NCBI GenBank assembly: GCA_022509085.1
Contig: JAFLTW010000010.1
Span: 1-64,000, forward strand
DNA length: 64,000 bases
Direction: 5' to 3'
From: Muribaculaceae bacterium
Lineage (GTDB): Bacteria; Bacteroidota; Bacteroidia; Bacteroidales; Muribaculaceae
Of the stretch, positions 16,837 through 24,684 are shown piece by piece. The stretch's first letter is position 1. Each line of letters begins with the position of its first letter. The notes below the pieces were generated by a model. The model was given only the letters and a program-made list of their open reading frames with translations. It ran no database searches and was not told the DNA's origin. Position numbers and translations under genes: made by a program.

Positions 16837-18366
16837 TTAAGGGACGATTAGATGATTGATGCGGGAGAATATTTTGCCGATGCGGGCATGGCGGTCATCG
16901 ATGCGGGAAAGGATGACATCTGAGGGTTCGTAAACGACTGCTTCGCGGATGGTTTCCTTGTAGGTGTTGAAGGCGAGGTCGTAGTCGTGCTCCCGGATTT
17001 CTTCGACGGGCACAAGGAATGACTGGTCGGTGCGCTTGCGGTGTGTCTCCGATGAGGCCAGAACGTCCGGCCCGACACTATGGAAGCGTTCGATAATGTC
17101 GGGAATATCATTTTCCGGCACTTCATTCCGTTTCAGGTCGAGCGAAAAGCCGTCGGCTTTCATGTCGTAAAACCAAACTTTGTCTGTTCCCCCGTGGCCT
17201 GTCTTGGTAAAGATAAGCACGGCAGTAGAGACTCCCGAATAAGGTTGGAACACACCGGAGGGCATTGAAATAACAGCTTCCAGACGGTTGCCGTCGATTA
17301 TAGCTTTCCGGATGGCCTTGTGAGCCTTCGAACTCCCGGTCAACACCCCGTCGGGTACGATAGAGGCACACCGGCCACCAGTGGTAAGCGAACGCAGGAA
17401 CAGCGAAAGAAACAGTAGCTCGGTTTTCTTGGTCTTAGTTGTGGAGAGCAGACTCGGCGCCACCATGTCGTTGTCAAGACTTCCGGCGAATGGTGGATTG
17501 GCCAGAATAAGGGTATATTTGTTAGTATCGGTATTTTCGGATGATAGGGAGTCACGAAACTCTACGTCGGGGTTAGTGATGTCGTGGAGCATGAGGTTCA
17601 TAGCTCCGATACGGAGCATAGTTTGGTCGGTGTCATAGCCGTGAAGCATGTTACGCTTAAAGTGTTCCTCCTTTTGCTCATTCATCAACTCTTTTTCATA
17701 ATGCTTTTTGACATATTTGGCCGCTTCCACGATGAAACCTGCTGACCCCATGGCGGGGTCGCAGATGGAATCGTTGAGAGAGGGCTGCATCAGCTCCACC
17801 ATCATACGGATGATATGACGCGGAGTGCGAAACTGACCGTTCTGACCGCTTGAAGCCATCTTGCCAAGCATGTATTCGTAGACATCGCCCATAGTGTCGC
17901 GGTCGGTCATATTCAGCGTGTCGATATCGTCGACTATTTTCTGAAGTGCTCTGGGAGATGCAATAAGGAAAGTAGCATTCTGCATGAAACGGGAATATGC
18001 CGAGTTTTCGCCCTTGTTCAGAGTTTTTATATAGGGGAACACGTCACGTTGTACTTTCTTATACATTGCTCCGGCCTCCAAATTCTTGAACACGTGCCAA
18101 CGGAGAGAGTTGATATCCACTTCCTCATTGGTTTCAGGATTGACCCATGTGCCTTTATTTCCATAATCAAATATACCATCCGAGATATACTGCACCCCTA
18201 GCTCCATACTTACCTTTTCTCGTTTACAAACCTCATCATCAATAAGCTTGATGAAGAAAAGATATGTCATTTGTTCAAGCACAGTTATTGGATTTGTAAT
18301 ACCTCCTGTTTCCCAAAAGGTGTTCCAGATCCTATCTATTTGATTTTTTGTTTGGCCCGTTATCAT
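16837..18366 (-). CDS. hsdM: Type I DNA N6-adenine methyltransferase HsdM
   Basis: 509 residues. The N-terminal helical HsdM_N domain (about 5-150) is followed by the N6-MTase domain with SAM motif DPAMGSAGFIVEAA (203-216) and catalytic NPPF (290-293). Two copies with HsdS form the methylase; with HsdR they form the nuclease. First gene of the operon hsdM - four-helix protein - hsdS - hsdR. ATG at 18366; a -7 box lies 29 bp upstream. Motifs are intact, so the system should be active. Confidence 0.96.
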   Translation of the reverse strand: MITGQTKNQIDRIWNTFWETGGITNPITVLEQMTYLFFIKLIDDEVCKREKVSMELGVQYISDGIFDYGNKGTWVNPETNEEVDINSLRWHVFKNLEAGAMYKKVQRDVFPYIKTLNKGENSAYSRFMQNATFLIASPRALQKIVDDIDTLNMTDRDTMGDVYEYMLGKMASSGQNGQFRTPRHIIRMMVELMQPSLNDSICDPAMGSAGFIVEAAKYVKKHYEKELMNEQKEEHFKRNMLHGYDTDQTMLRIGAMNLMLHDITNPDVEFRDSLSSENTDTNKYTLILANPPFAGSLDNDMVAPSLLSTTKTKKTELLFLSLFLRSLTTGGRCASIVPDGVLTGSSKAHKAIRKAIIDGNRLEAVISMPSGVFQPYSGVSTAVLIFTKTGHGGTDKVWFYDMKADGFSLDLKRNEVPENDIPDIIERFHSVGPDVLASSETHRKRTDQSFLVPVEEIREHDYDLAFNTYKETIREAVVYEPSDVILSRIDDRHARIGKIFSRINHLIVP

Positions 18367-18394
18367 TAGATTAATAAATAAAATTAACTATTTG

Positions 18395-18402
18395 CAAAAT
18401 TA
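18395..18402 (-). promoter_or_regulatory. -7 promoter box of the RM operon
   Basis: TAATTTTG on the - strand fits TAnnTTTG and lies just before hsdM. No TTTG is seen at the normal -33 distance. Confidence 0.5.
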
Positions 18403-18479
18403 CTAAAATTTGTTTAGGAAACCTTAAGATTGTTCAGGAGTCATAGGATTGGTCATGTTCTAACATATTTCTAGCGCAA

Positions 18480-18660
18480 TAAATGGCGCCGCGCCGCTGG
18501 CGCGGCAGACAGGTAAGCTCCGCTCGGCATACCTGCAACCTCTACGAGGTTGTTAAATATAAATATTTCAAACGATTATCACCAGACGGCGCTGTCGCTT
18601 CGCGACTGCTTGGCTGGGGCTGCGCACCTGAAGCCCCGCCGGGGCTTTTCCCGAGGACAG
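18480..18660. other. Hairpin-rich intergenic block
   Basis: A 315-bp gene-free stretch upstream of hsdM holds several stem-loops in series: GCCGCGCC/GGCGCGGC (near 18487-18506), CAACCTC/GAGGTTG (near 18536-18552), a GTCGC/GCGAC pair (near 18592-18606) and AAGCCCC-GCC-GGGGCTTTT (18631-18648), which can serve as a terminator. The GTCGCTT..GCGACT core resembles the repeat family described at 42590. Confidence 0.55.
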
Positions 18661-18681
18661 ATAAAGATGCCCGCCGGGGAA

Positions 18682-20271
18682 TCAGCGGATGAGGGAGGAG
18701 GTGATGTTGTGGGTCTCGGTGGAGAATCCGAGGCCAATCTTTACCAGCTTGCGGCTGTCGGCAGCGAAGGGCGCCGCATAATGCTTCTCTTCAATCTGCG
18801 CCATGGCGTCTTCGGCCGTGCCGTTGATTTTAAGCTCGATTATGTAGATGAAGTCGGCGGTCTTCACCAGCATGTCGATGAAACCTTCTGACGTACTGTA
18901 TTCGGCTTCAACGTCAAGACCCATGAGCGTGGTGAGGCAGTAGAAGATGGTGTGGTAGTAGTTCTCGTAGCGGGCCTCATACTTGTGCAGCTGGTTGGGT
19001 ATGTCGGCAAGGAATGCCTTCATCAGCTTTACGAACCCTTCGGCATCGCCCTCCTCCAGTGCATCCTCCATGTCGTAGACGGCACCCTGGCGGTTGTCGC
19101 TGGCGTGGGTGTAGACCTTCAGGATATTCCTCATTATCGAGGCTTCTACCTCACGGTTAGGATAACCGAGAGTGTAGCGTTGGCGCCTTGCTTCATAAGC
19201 CTTGAGCGTCAGATACCCTGTCTGGTAGAATAAGGACACAGGGTTGGTATTATATATGGAGAGGTCGGAAAGTTCCGATTCCGGCACTTTCTTCCCGTTG
19301 AGCTTTTCAATATCAAAATCACTCTGCATCAGAGACTTTGACAGGATTGTAGGAACTCCCGACTGGCACCAGTAGTCTTCAAACTCTCTCTTGCTGAACA
19401 CGTGGTTGATGCAGTAGGGGTTGTAGACGTCCACTAACGACGATGAGAAGTGATAACCGTCGTAATTGAATTTCAGTTTCTCGTAGATTTCTTCCTTGGT
19501 CGTCTTGAGCGTACCTGCAAGCATCTCCACTCCCGGGTCGTAATACTCGTGAAGCTCGCTTTCCGTGATGCCGCAAATGCCGGCAAATGCATTGTTGAAG
19601 GTGATGTCGTTGAGGTTGTTCAGCCCGCTGAAGACGGACACCTTGCCGTAGCGCGTAACGCCCGTCAGGAAACAGAAGTGGATGTAAGGCTCGGCGTTTT
19701 TCAACACGGAGTAGAGCCCGTGGAGCTGCTCCCGATAGTTTTCCTGAAGTTCCGGCTTGCCTATCGCCGAACTGAGCGGTGCGTCATACTCGTCAATGAG
19801 GATTACGGCTTCCCTCCCTGTCTTCTTATAAGTCTCGAGGATGAGTTCACTGAAAAAGGAGGATGCAGTTTTTTCACCGACACTGAGGCCGAGGTCTTTC
19901 CCGATAAATTCCAGTTGAGATAGGATGTGACCGGTTAAATCGAGGGGTTTAAGGAAGCTCGCTCCGCTCATATTGAGTCGAATCACAGGGAATGTCTCCC
20001 ATTCCTCCGGGTGCAACCTGTCGATGGCCAAACCCTTAAACAGCTCCTTGTTGCCACTGAAATATTCGGCCATGGTGTCAAGAAACAGGCTCTTGCCGAA
20101 ACGCCGCGGACGAGCCAGGAAATAATATTTTCCTACCTCAGTTAATTGAGGGATGTAACGGGTTTTGTCTACATAAACAGCACCCCGCTCCCTAATCCAT
20201 CTGAAGTTGGCGGTGTCAACAGGATATATAATCTCCTTTTTTGAGGGTTTGCTCATGTCTTCCTTACTCAT
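18682..20271 (-). CDS. AAA-ATPase-like protein with C-terminal PD-(D/E)XK nuclease-like domain (DUF1703 family)
   Basis: 529 residues. The N-terminal half has the AAA-ATPase_like signature: YVDKTRYIPQL, then P-loop RPRRFGKSLFLDTM (about 53-66) and the Walker B-like ILIDEYDAPL (about 160). The C-terminal ~100 residues carry GFIDMLVKTADFIYIIELKI, the PDDEXK_9 nuclease-like motif. This family is abundant, often in many copies, in gut Bacteroidales; its role is unknown and it is often suspected to be mobile or defence-linked. ATG at 20271 or a second at 20256 are both possible. Its position beside the type I RM locus is suggestive only. Confidence 0.88.
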   Translation of the reverse strand: MSKEDMSKPSKKEIIYPVDTANFRWIRERGAVYVDKTRYIPQLTEVGKYYFLARPRRFGKSLFLDTMAEYFSGNKELFKGLAIDRLHPEEWETFPVIRLNMSGASFLKPLDLTGHILSQLEFIGKDLGLSVGEKTASSFFSELILETYKKTGREAVILIDEYDAPLSSAIGKPELQENYREQLHGLYSVLKNAEPYIHFCFLTGVTRYGKVSVFSGLNNLNDITFNNAFAGICGITESELHEYYDPGVEMLAGTLKTTKEEIYEKLKFNYDGYHFSSSLVDVYNPYCINHVFSKREFEDYWCQSGVPTILSKSLMQSDFDIEKLNGKKVPESELSDLSIYNTNPVSLFYQTGYLTLKAYEARRQRYTLGYPNREVEASIMRNILKVYTHASDNRQGAVYDMEDALEEGDAEGFVKLMKAFLADIPNQLHKYEARYENYYHTIFYCLTTLMGLDVEAEYSTSEGFIDMLVKTADFIYIIELKINGTAEDAMAQIEEKHYAAPFAADSRKLVKIGLGFSTETHNITSSLIR

Positions 20272-20291
20272 AAATCCGTCTTGCTTTTTCG

Positions 20292-20323
20292 CAAATTTAG
20301 TTCAAATTAACGAGATTACCAAA
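20292..20323 (-). promoter_or_regulatory. Promoter of the AAA-ATPase-like gene
   Basis: On the - strand, TAAATTTG (20292-20299) and TTTTG (20320-20323) are 20 bp apart, an exact Bacteroidota layout. The leader would be only about 15 bases. Confidence 0.75.
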
Positions 20324-20363
20324 ATACACGCGAAGCATCGCATAATATTCAATATGCCTGCCT

Positions 20364-20466
20364 ACATAGACATGCTCTCCGAACAAACCTGCATCAGCTC
20401 CATGTACCCCACCAAGGGCGCAGTCGCCTGAAGTGGGGATAACAATAGGGGAAGCTCTTCGAGCTA
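20364..20466. repeat. Intergenic palindromic repeat, copy A
   Basis: About 100 bp. It contains ACATGCTCTCCGAACAAACC, a CCCCAC...GTGGGG stem and the closing palindrome AGCTCTTCGAGCT. The same order occurs at 61205-61309 and, partly, at 42590-42666. Confidence 0.75.
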
Positions 20467-20480
20467 ACCACCTTAATTGA

Positions 20481-21218
20481 TTACCGCACCGTGATATGGA
20501 AGCAGGGGGTCTTGCGCTCAAACTTCACGTAGCAGCGGCCCTCGTCGCGCTTCTGCTTCAGCACCTCCGCCAGAATTCCCTTCAGTATCACGCCGTTTTC
20601 GGCCCGCGTGGAGTCAGGCGAGTAGAAGTTGTTCCAGGAGATGTCGAAGGTGGTGGCAAACATATGCGTCGAACTGTCCACGGCGTTGCGGTTTACCCTC
20701 CGTAGCTTCTTCACAGAGTAGGGGGAACGCAACAGGGAGGTTACTATTATCTTGTTGCCGCGGTCGCCACCGCGCTCCTCCACGAGGTCGCCAAACTCCC
20801 TGCCGATGTCATCGAGAAGTCGCGCAGCCTCCGGTACGAGAAACGGCATCGAGTGCGTGAGATTGTCGATCACGTAGTTGTCGCCGCTTTCAACCCTCAC
20901 AAGCGGCCGGCGCGTATGGTAGGTGTCGGCAAGCGTGTGCATGGGGTCGATGCCGAGACGCTCCGCCGCCGCATACTGGATGTAGTTGCTGTCGTTAAAC
21001 ACCTCGTCGTATCTCCCTACGGGGTTGCTGTAGAGCCTGCTGCCCCCGACTGTCCGCGCCGCAACGGCCGACTCCTCCAGAGGCTGAACCTCCACCGTGT
21101 CTACCATTCCCTCGTCGCGGTCGCCGCTTTCATGCCGTCCGCAAGCCGTCGGAAACACCATCGCTGTCCCGACACCTATGATATATGTTCCTGCTATTAT
21201 GTGCCGCAAAAATTTCAT
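20481..21218 (-). CDS. DUF5715 family exported protein, M15 peptidase-like
   Basis: 245 residues with a short hydrophobic N-terminus ending FPTAC, a possible lipobox (Cys at about 26). The C-terminal half has SSTHMFATTFDISW (about 182-195), then the end FHITVR. This spacing of His, Asp and a terminal His is that of the zinc-binding SxHxxGxAxD...H pattern of M15 D-Ala-D-Ala/L,D-carboxypeptidases, with Thr in place of the usual Gly/Ala positions. DUF5715 is widespread in Bacteroidota. A role in trimming peptidoglycan peptides is likely by fold but unproven. It faces the DMT transporter gene over a shared promoter region. Confidence 0.8.
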   Translation of the reverse strand: MKFLRHIIAGTYIIGVGTAMVFPTACGRHESGDRDEGMVDTVEVQPLEESAVAARTVGGSRLYSNPVGRYDEVFNDSNYIQYAAAERLGIDPMHTLADTYHTRRPLVRVESGDNYVIDNLTHSMPFLVPEAARLLDDIGREFGDLVEERGGDRGNKIIVTSLLRSPYSVKKLRRVNRNAVDSSTHMFATTFDISWNNFYSPDSTRAENGVILKGILAEVLKQKRDEGRCYVKFERKTPCFHITVR

Positions 21219-21222
21219 TCCG

Positions 21223-21253
21223 TTGCAAAGTTAATGAAAATTTAATAATTTTG
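21223..21253. promoter_or_regulatory. Overlapping divergent promoters (DUF5715 and transporter)
   Basis: For the + gene: TTG (21223-21225) and TAATTTTG (21246-21253) are 20 bp apart. For the - gene: TAACTTTG lies at 21226-21233. The -7 box of one lies between the two elements of the other, so the two promoters probably compete. Confidence 0.65.
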
Positions 21254-21306
21254 CCCCACCTTTTATAATCCACTCAACTCTTACCACTCAACTCACGCTA
21301 TAGAAA

Positions 21307-22263
21307 ATGCAGACAAAGTCAAAGGCCTCCTCTCTGTTGATAGGCAACCTGTGCATGCTCTTCGCGGCAATATTCTGGGGTCTCAACGTCTCCGTTACCA
21401 AGGCCCTATATGTGCCCACCGAATGGATGACGCCAAACGCCATTGTGATTGTAAGGCTCGCCGGCGGCGCTGTTCTTTTCTGGCTCGCATCATGCTTCAT
21501 TAAGTGCGAGAGCATCCAGAAGGAAGACTGGCTTAAGGTGCTTCTCGGCGGCTTTGTGGGGCTGTTCGGTTTCATCTACCTCTTTATACTCTCCCTGGAG
21601 TTCGGCTCGGCTATCGACATCTCCATAATCATGACCCTGCCGCCTATTTTCGTGATCCTTATCGGTATCATATTCCTTCATCGGCGCCCGGGATGGATGG
21701 AATATCTCGGTATCGCCATCTCGTTTGTAGGTGCGGCCATCGTGATTCTGGCCGGTGCAGGCCACGACGCCCATGCCCAGGAAGCCCATGCCAAAGACCC
21801 CATCGTGGGCGACCTCCTAGCCATAGCCTCCACCATCTGCTACGCATTCTACCTCACTATCCTCGAGGAACCCACCAAGAAGTATAAGCCCGTGGCCCTG
21901 CTGCGGTGGATATTCCTCTTCGCGGCCATCCCATCGCTCTGCCTCCTCAAAGACTTCGACCATCTGAGGCTCTTCCATCATGCGCCCACGCTGCCCTGGA
22001 TCTACATCGGGTTCATTCTGCTCTGCCCTACTTTCATCGCCTATTTCCTGGTGCAGCCCGCAATGAAGAGAATCGGCTCCGAACTGGTGTCTATATATCA
22101 GTATCTGCTGCCCGTGTTTGCCACCGTCTCGGCCGTCCTGATGAAGATCGACAAGCTGCGCTGGCTCCAGGTGGTGGCCATGGCTGTGATTGTGGCAGGT
22201 ATGTGTTTCACAACCTTCGGTAAGCACCGGAGGGTAATGAAGGAGGGTCAGGATGACGTTTAG
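21307..22263 (+). CDS. DMT-family (EamA) transporter
   Basis: 318 residues with ten hydrophobic helices in two EamA repeats (about 12-145 and 165-310). The first helix carries AAIFWGLNVSVTKAL and helix 3-4 FIYLFILSLEFGSAIDISII, typical of drug/metabolite transporters. Inner membrane; the substrate (metabolite or drug export) cannot be told. It overlaps the following HAD gene by 11 bp, so the two are co-expressed. Confidence 0.9.
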   Translation: MQTKSKASSLLIGNLCMLFAAIFWGLNVSVTKALYVPTEWMTPNAIVIVRLAGGAVLFWLASCFIKCESIQKEDWLKVLLGGFVGLFGFIYLFILSLEFGSAIDISIIMTLPPIFVILIGIIFLHRRPGWMEYLGIAISFVGAAIVILAGAGHDAHAQEAHAKDPIVGDLLAIASTICYAFYLTILEEPTKKYKPVALLRWIFLFAAIPSLCLLKDFDHLRLFHHAPTLPWIYIGFILLCPTFIAYFLVQPAMKRIGSELVSIYQYLLPVFATVSAVLMKIDKLRWLQVVAMAVIVAGMCFTTFGKHRRVMKEGQDDV

Positions 22264-22903
22264 CGAGGCTATCCGCGGCAGGAAGGCCGCCCTTATCGAT
22301 ATGGACGGTGTGCTCTACGACTCCATGCCGCTCCACTGCCGGGCGTGGCGCCGCACGATGCTCGAGGAGGGTCTCGACATCCCGGCCGAGGAATTCTTCC
22401 AATATGAGGGCATGACGGGAGCCGCTACCATCAACCTGCTTATGGAGCGTGAGCGCGGCCTGACGCTCTCTCCCGAGGAATGCGCGGCAATCTATGCCCG
22501 CAAGGCTACCTATTTCCGCGAGGAGGGGCAGCCGGTGCCGATGCCGGGTGCCGCGGAAATGCTGCGCCAGATGCGCGACGAAGGACTCACCACAGTCCTT
22601 GTTACGGGTTCGGCGCAAAACTCGCTCCTTTCCCGTCTGGAAGAGGACTATCCGGGAGTCTTCCCACAGGAACGGCGCGTCACCGCTCTCGACGTAACCC
22701 ACGGCAAACCCCACCCCGAACCCTATCTTAAAGGACTGGAGAAAGCCGGAGTAAGTGCCGCCGAGGCCGTCGTGCTCGAGAACGCCCCGCTGGGAGTGCG
22801 CGCCGGCAAAGCCGCCGGCATCTTCACCATCGCCTGGATGACCGGGCCAATCCCCTCCTCCGCCTTCATCTCCGCCGGCGCCGACCTCCTCCTCCCCCGC
22901 TAA
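22253..22903 (+). CDS. HAD-superfamily phosphatase/phosphoglucomutase-like protein
   Basis: 216 residues. Motif I ALIDMDGVLYDSMPLH (about 13-28) has both catalytic aspartates; motif II is VTGSA; motif III Lys is in GKPHPEPYLKGL; motif IV reads VLENAPLGVRAG, with Asn where most family members have Asp. A helical cap lies between motifs I and II (beta-phosphoglucomutase subfamily). It probably dephosphorylates a sugar phosphate or similar. The ATG lies inside the end of the transporter gene. Confidence 0.88.
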   Translation: MTFSEAIRGRKAALIDMDGVLYDSMPLHCRAWRRTMLEEGLDIPAEEFFQYEGMTGAATINLLMERERGLTLSPEECAAIYARKATYFREEGQPVPMPGAAEMLRQMRDEGLTTVLVTGSAQNSLLSRLEEDYPGVFPQERRVTALDVTHGKPHPEPYLKGLEKAGVSAAEAVVLENAPLGVRAGKAAGIFTIAWMTGPIPSSAFISAGADLLLPR

Positions 22904-23258
22904 CTCAGGCTTCCATACAAGCAGGCCCTATAAACGAAAAGAAGGTCGACTCACGTCGGCCTGGTTTCCTCAATTAAAACAACAATAACAACTTTTTAAG
23001 AACGCTTTCAATCTATGTTTTTCATGTCTATTAAGACTAAGGTTCGCTTTGTGTGTTTTTCTCAGTATTAAAGGATTAAGGTCGGTCTCAATTGCCTTTC
23101 TTACTGTTTTCATAAGTATAACGCCGGGGGGTGCCAAACGGTTTGCACCTCCCTAAATTTTAACATTTTTTAAATTTCAAAAGACTTAGGTTCAGATGTT
23201 GACCGGTGCCGGAGATGAGGAGGGGATAGGAGGGTAGGAGCCTGGGAGAGTGGGGGGG
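22904..23258. other. Convergent intergenic region with two hairpins
   Basis: 355 bp between the HAD gene (+) and crcB (-). A stem AGGTCGAC/GTCGGCCT (22943-22962) probably ends the transporter-HAD transcript. A long stem at 23126-23153 (GGGGGGTG..CAAA/TTTG..CACCTCCC), followed by TAAATTTT, is a second terminator. No coding frame of note and no recognised RNA gene are seen. Confidence 0.55.
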
Positions 23259-23657
23259 TCAGAATTTTTGGCCGAGCCAGTAGCCGAGGGCGCAGGCGAA
23301 GAGGGAGACGAAGATGGTGAGGGTGGCGAAGACTATCCAGACGAAGATCTGGCCGGCTTCATAATACTTCACGCAGTCGAGGGTGAAGGCGGAGAGGGTG
23401 GAGAAGCCGCCGCAGAAGCCGGTCATGCAGAGCAGGGAGAAGGCGGACTTGTATTCGCTGTTCCAGGGCGACACCACCAGCCAGCCGGCGAAGACGCCGA
23501 TGAGGAAGCAGGCGATGACGTTGACCACCAGAGTGCCGAATCCCTGCAGCTCGCCCGTGGTGCGCACGGAGATCAGGATCAGGTAGCGGCAGATGGCCCC
23601 CAGGGCTCCGGCGCCCCCTACGAGCGCCATCCTAAGCCATATCGACATCATCTCCAT
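23259..23657 (-). CDS. crcB: Fluoride-specific ion channel CrcB/Fluc
   Basis: 132 residues and four membrane helices. The family signatures GGAGALGAICRY (about 14-25), GTLVVNVIACFLIG (about 41-54) and GFCGGFSTLSAF (about 80-91) are all present. Fluc channels form antiparallel dimers that let fluoride leave the cell. No fluoride riboswitch is recognisable upstream; the gap to the previous gene instead holds that gene's terminator. Confidence 0.95.
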   Translation of the reverse strand: MEMMSIWLRMALVGGAGALGAICRYLILISVRTTGELQGFGTLVVNVIACFLIGVFAGWLVVSPWNSEYKSAFSLLCMTGFCGGFSTLSAFTLDCVKYYEAGQIFVWIVFATLTIFVSLFACALGYWLGQKF

Positions 23658-23676
23658 ATCGTCTTTCCTCTTTTTG

Positions 23677-23712
23677 AAAAAAGGGCTGCGGCTCGAAAGA
23701 CGCTGCCCTTTT
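23677..23712 (-). terminator. Terminator after the TPR gene
   Basis: On the - strand AAAAGGGC...GCCCTTTTTT forms a stem with an inner GCG/CGC pair and ends in six T. It lies between the TPR gene stop (23793) and crcB, so crcB needs its own promoter or readthrough. Confidence 0.75.
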
Positions 23713-23792
23713 CATAAAATAAGCAAGTGTTTTATTATTTTATGGAAATACTTTCGCGGTTGGGTGTTGAAATGTCAGTTCTCAACTAAATA

Positions 23793-24488
23793 TTACTTGC
23801 CAGCCAGAGCTTTCTCGCGCTCGATGTAGTAGTCCATATCGAGGCCGTTGCCGAGTGTGTAGCGCGGATATTTGGCCTTGATTTCCTCGTAGCATGCGAG
23901 CGATTTGTCATACTGCTTCTGGTGGTTGTAGATGTTGGCTTTCTTGATGAGGTAGCCGGGCACGAGCTCGGGGTTGCCGTCGGCGGTCTTGATGGCCTTG
24001 TCGAAGGCCGAGAGAGCCTGGTCGAGCTTGTCGGTGTTGACGTAGCAGTCACCGAGCAGGGCCTGGGCCTGGCTCTGGAGGATGGGCTCGGAGAGCTTCA
24101 TCTTCTCGAGGAGCTTGATGGCCTCGGGATAGTTTTTCACATTGTAGAAGGCCATGGCAGCCGAGAGGGCGGCCACGTTGCCGGCCGGAGTGGAGCTGAA
24201 GTTGGTGGCCACTTTCTGGAATTCGATGGCGGCGACGCTGTCGCTGGCAATCTCACCCTTCTGCTGCATAAGGAGCACCTTATTGTAGGCTTCCCAGGAG
24301 TTCTGGAGGCGCGGGTTGCGATAGATGAAGAGGTAGCTCAACACGAATGCTGCCACCACTGCCAGCACACCCACGCAGACGTAGATGATCTTCTTGTTGT
24401 TGGCCACTTTCTGGCCTGCTCTTGTAAGATGGCTGTCGAGATTCTCTACAACGCCTGCTTTTTCTTCCTTATTCTTATTTGATGCCAT
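23793..24488 (-). CDS. TPR-repeat inner-membrane protein (YfgM-like)
   Basis: 231 residues: a charged cytoplasmic start, one membrane helix (about 34-54, IIYVCVGVLAVVAAFVLSYL), then a periplasmic helical part with at least three TPR-like pairs (about 100-220, for example ALSAAMAFYNVKNYPEAIKLLEKM and KANIYNHQKQYDKSLACYEEI). Topology and length match YfgM, a periplasmic chaperone-network component tied to the Sec translocon; in Bacteroidota these are annotated simply as TPR proteins. Monocistronic, with a terminator downstream. Confidence 0.85.
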   Translation of the reverse strand: MASNKNKEEKAGVVENLDSHLTRAGQKVANNKKIIYVCVGVLAVVAAFVLSYLFIYRNPRLQNSWEAYNKVLLMQQKGEIASDSVAAIEFQKVATNFSSTPAGNVAALSAAMAFYNVKNYPEAIKLLEKMKLSEPILQSQAQALLGDCYVNTDKLDQALSAFDKAIKTADGNPELVPGYLIKKANIYNHQKQYDKSLACYEEIKAKYPRYTLGNGLDMDYYIEREKALAGK

Positions 24489-24584
24489 TTCTTAATTTTT
24501 TCTTTTCAGACTGCGAAATTAATAAAAAAAACGGTATCAATCAAAGTTTTTGCCCATCTCTGCCATAAAAATCATAATTTTCAG

Positions 24585-24684
24585 TAATTTTGCAAACCCA
24601 AAAGCCCCCATCGGGGCGTTATAATAATGAGTATAGGGACGGCAAACAGGTAAGCGCCCTCCGGGCGAAAAAGGCAGAAAAGAA
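24585..24684 (+). promoter_or_regulatory. Promoter and structured leader of rpoN
   Basis: TAATTTTG (24585-24592) is a -7 box; no good -33 element is seen. The ~85-base leader contains two hairpins, GCCCCCATCGGGGC (about 24604-24617) and CGCCCTCCGGGCG (about 24656-24668). The stretch CAAACAGGTAAGCGC resembles CAGACAGGTAAGCTC at 18505. Confidence 0.55.

Noticed and set aside
11764..20271. Whole RM/AAA-ATPase block as one integrated island with attachment sites
   Set aside because: No integrase, no tRNA-flanking direct repeats and no boundary duplication could be seen; hairpins at the edges are not enough.
23658..23792. Fluoride riboswitch before crcB
   Set aside because: Only a terminator-like stem is present; the conserved riboswitch core cannot be found.
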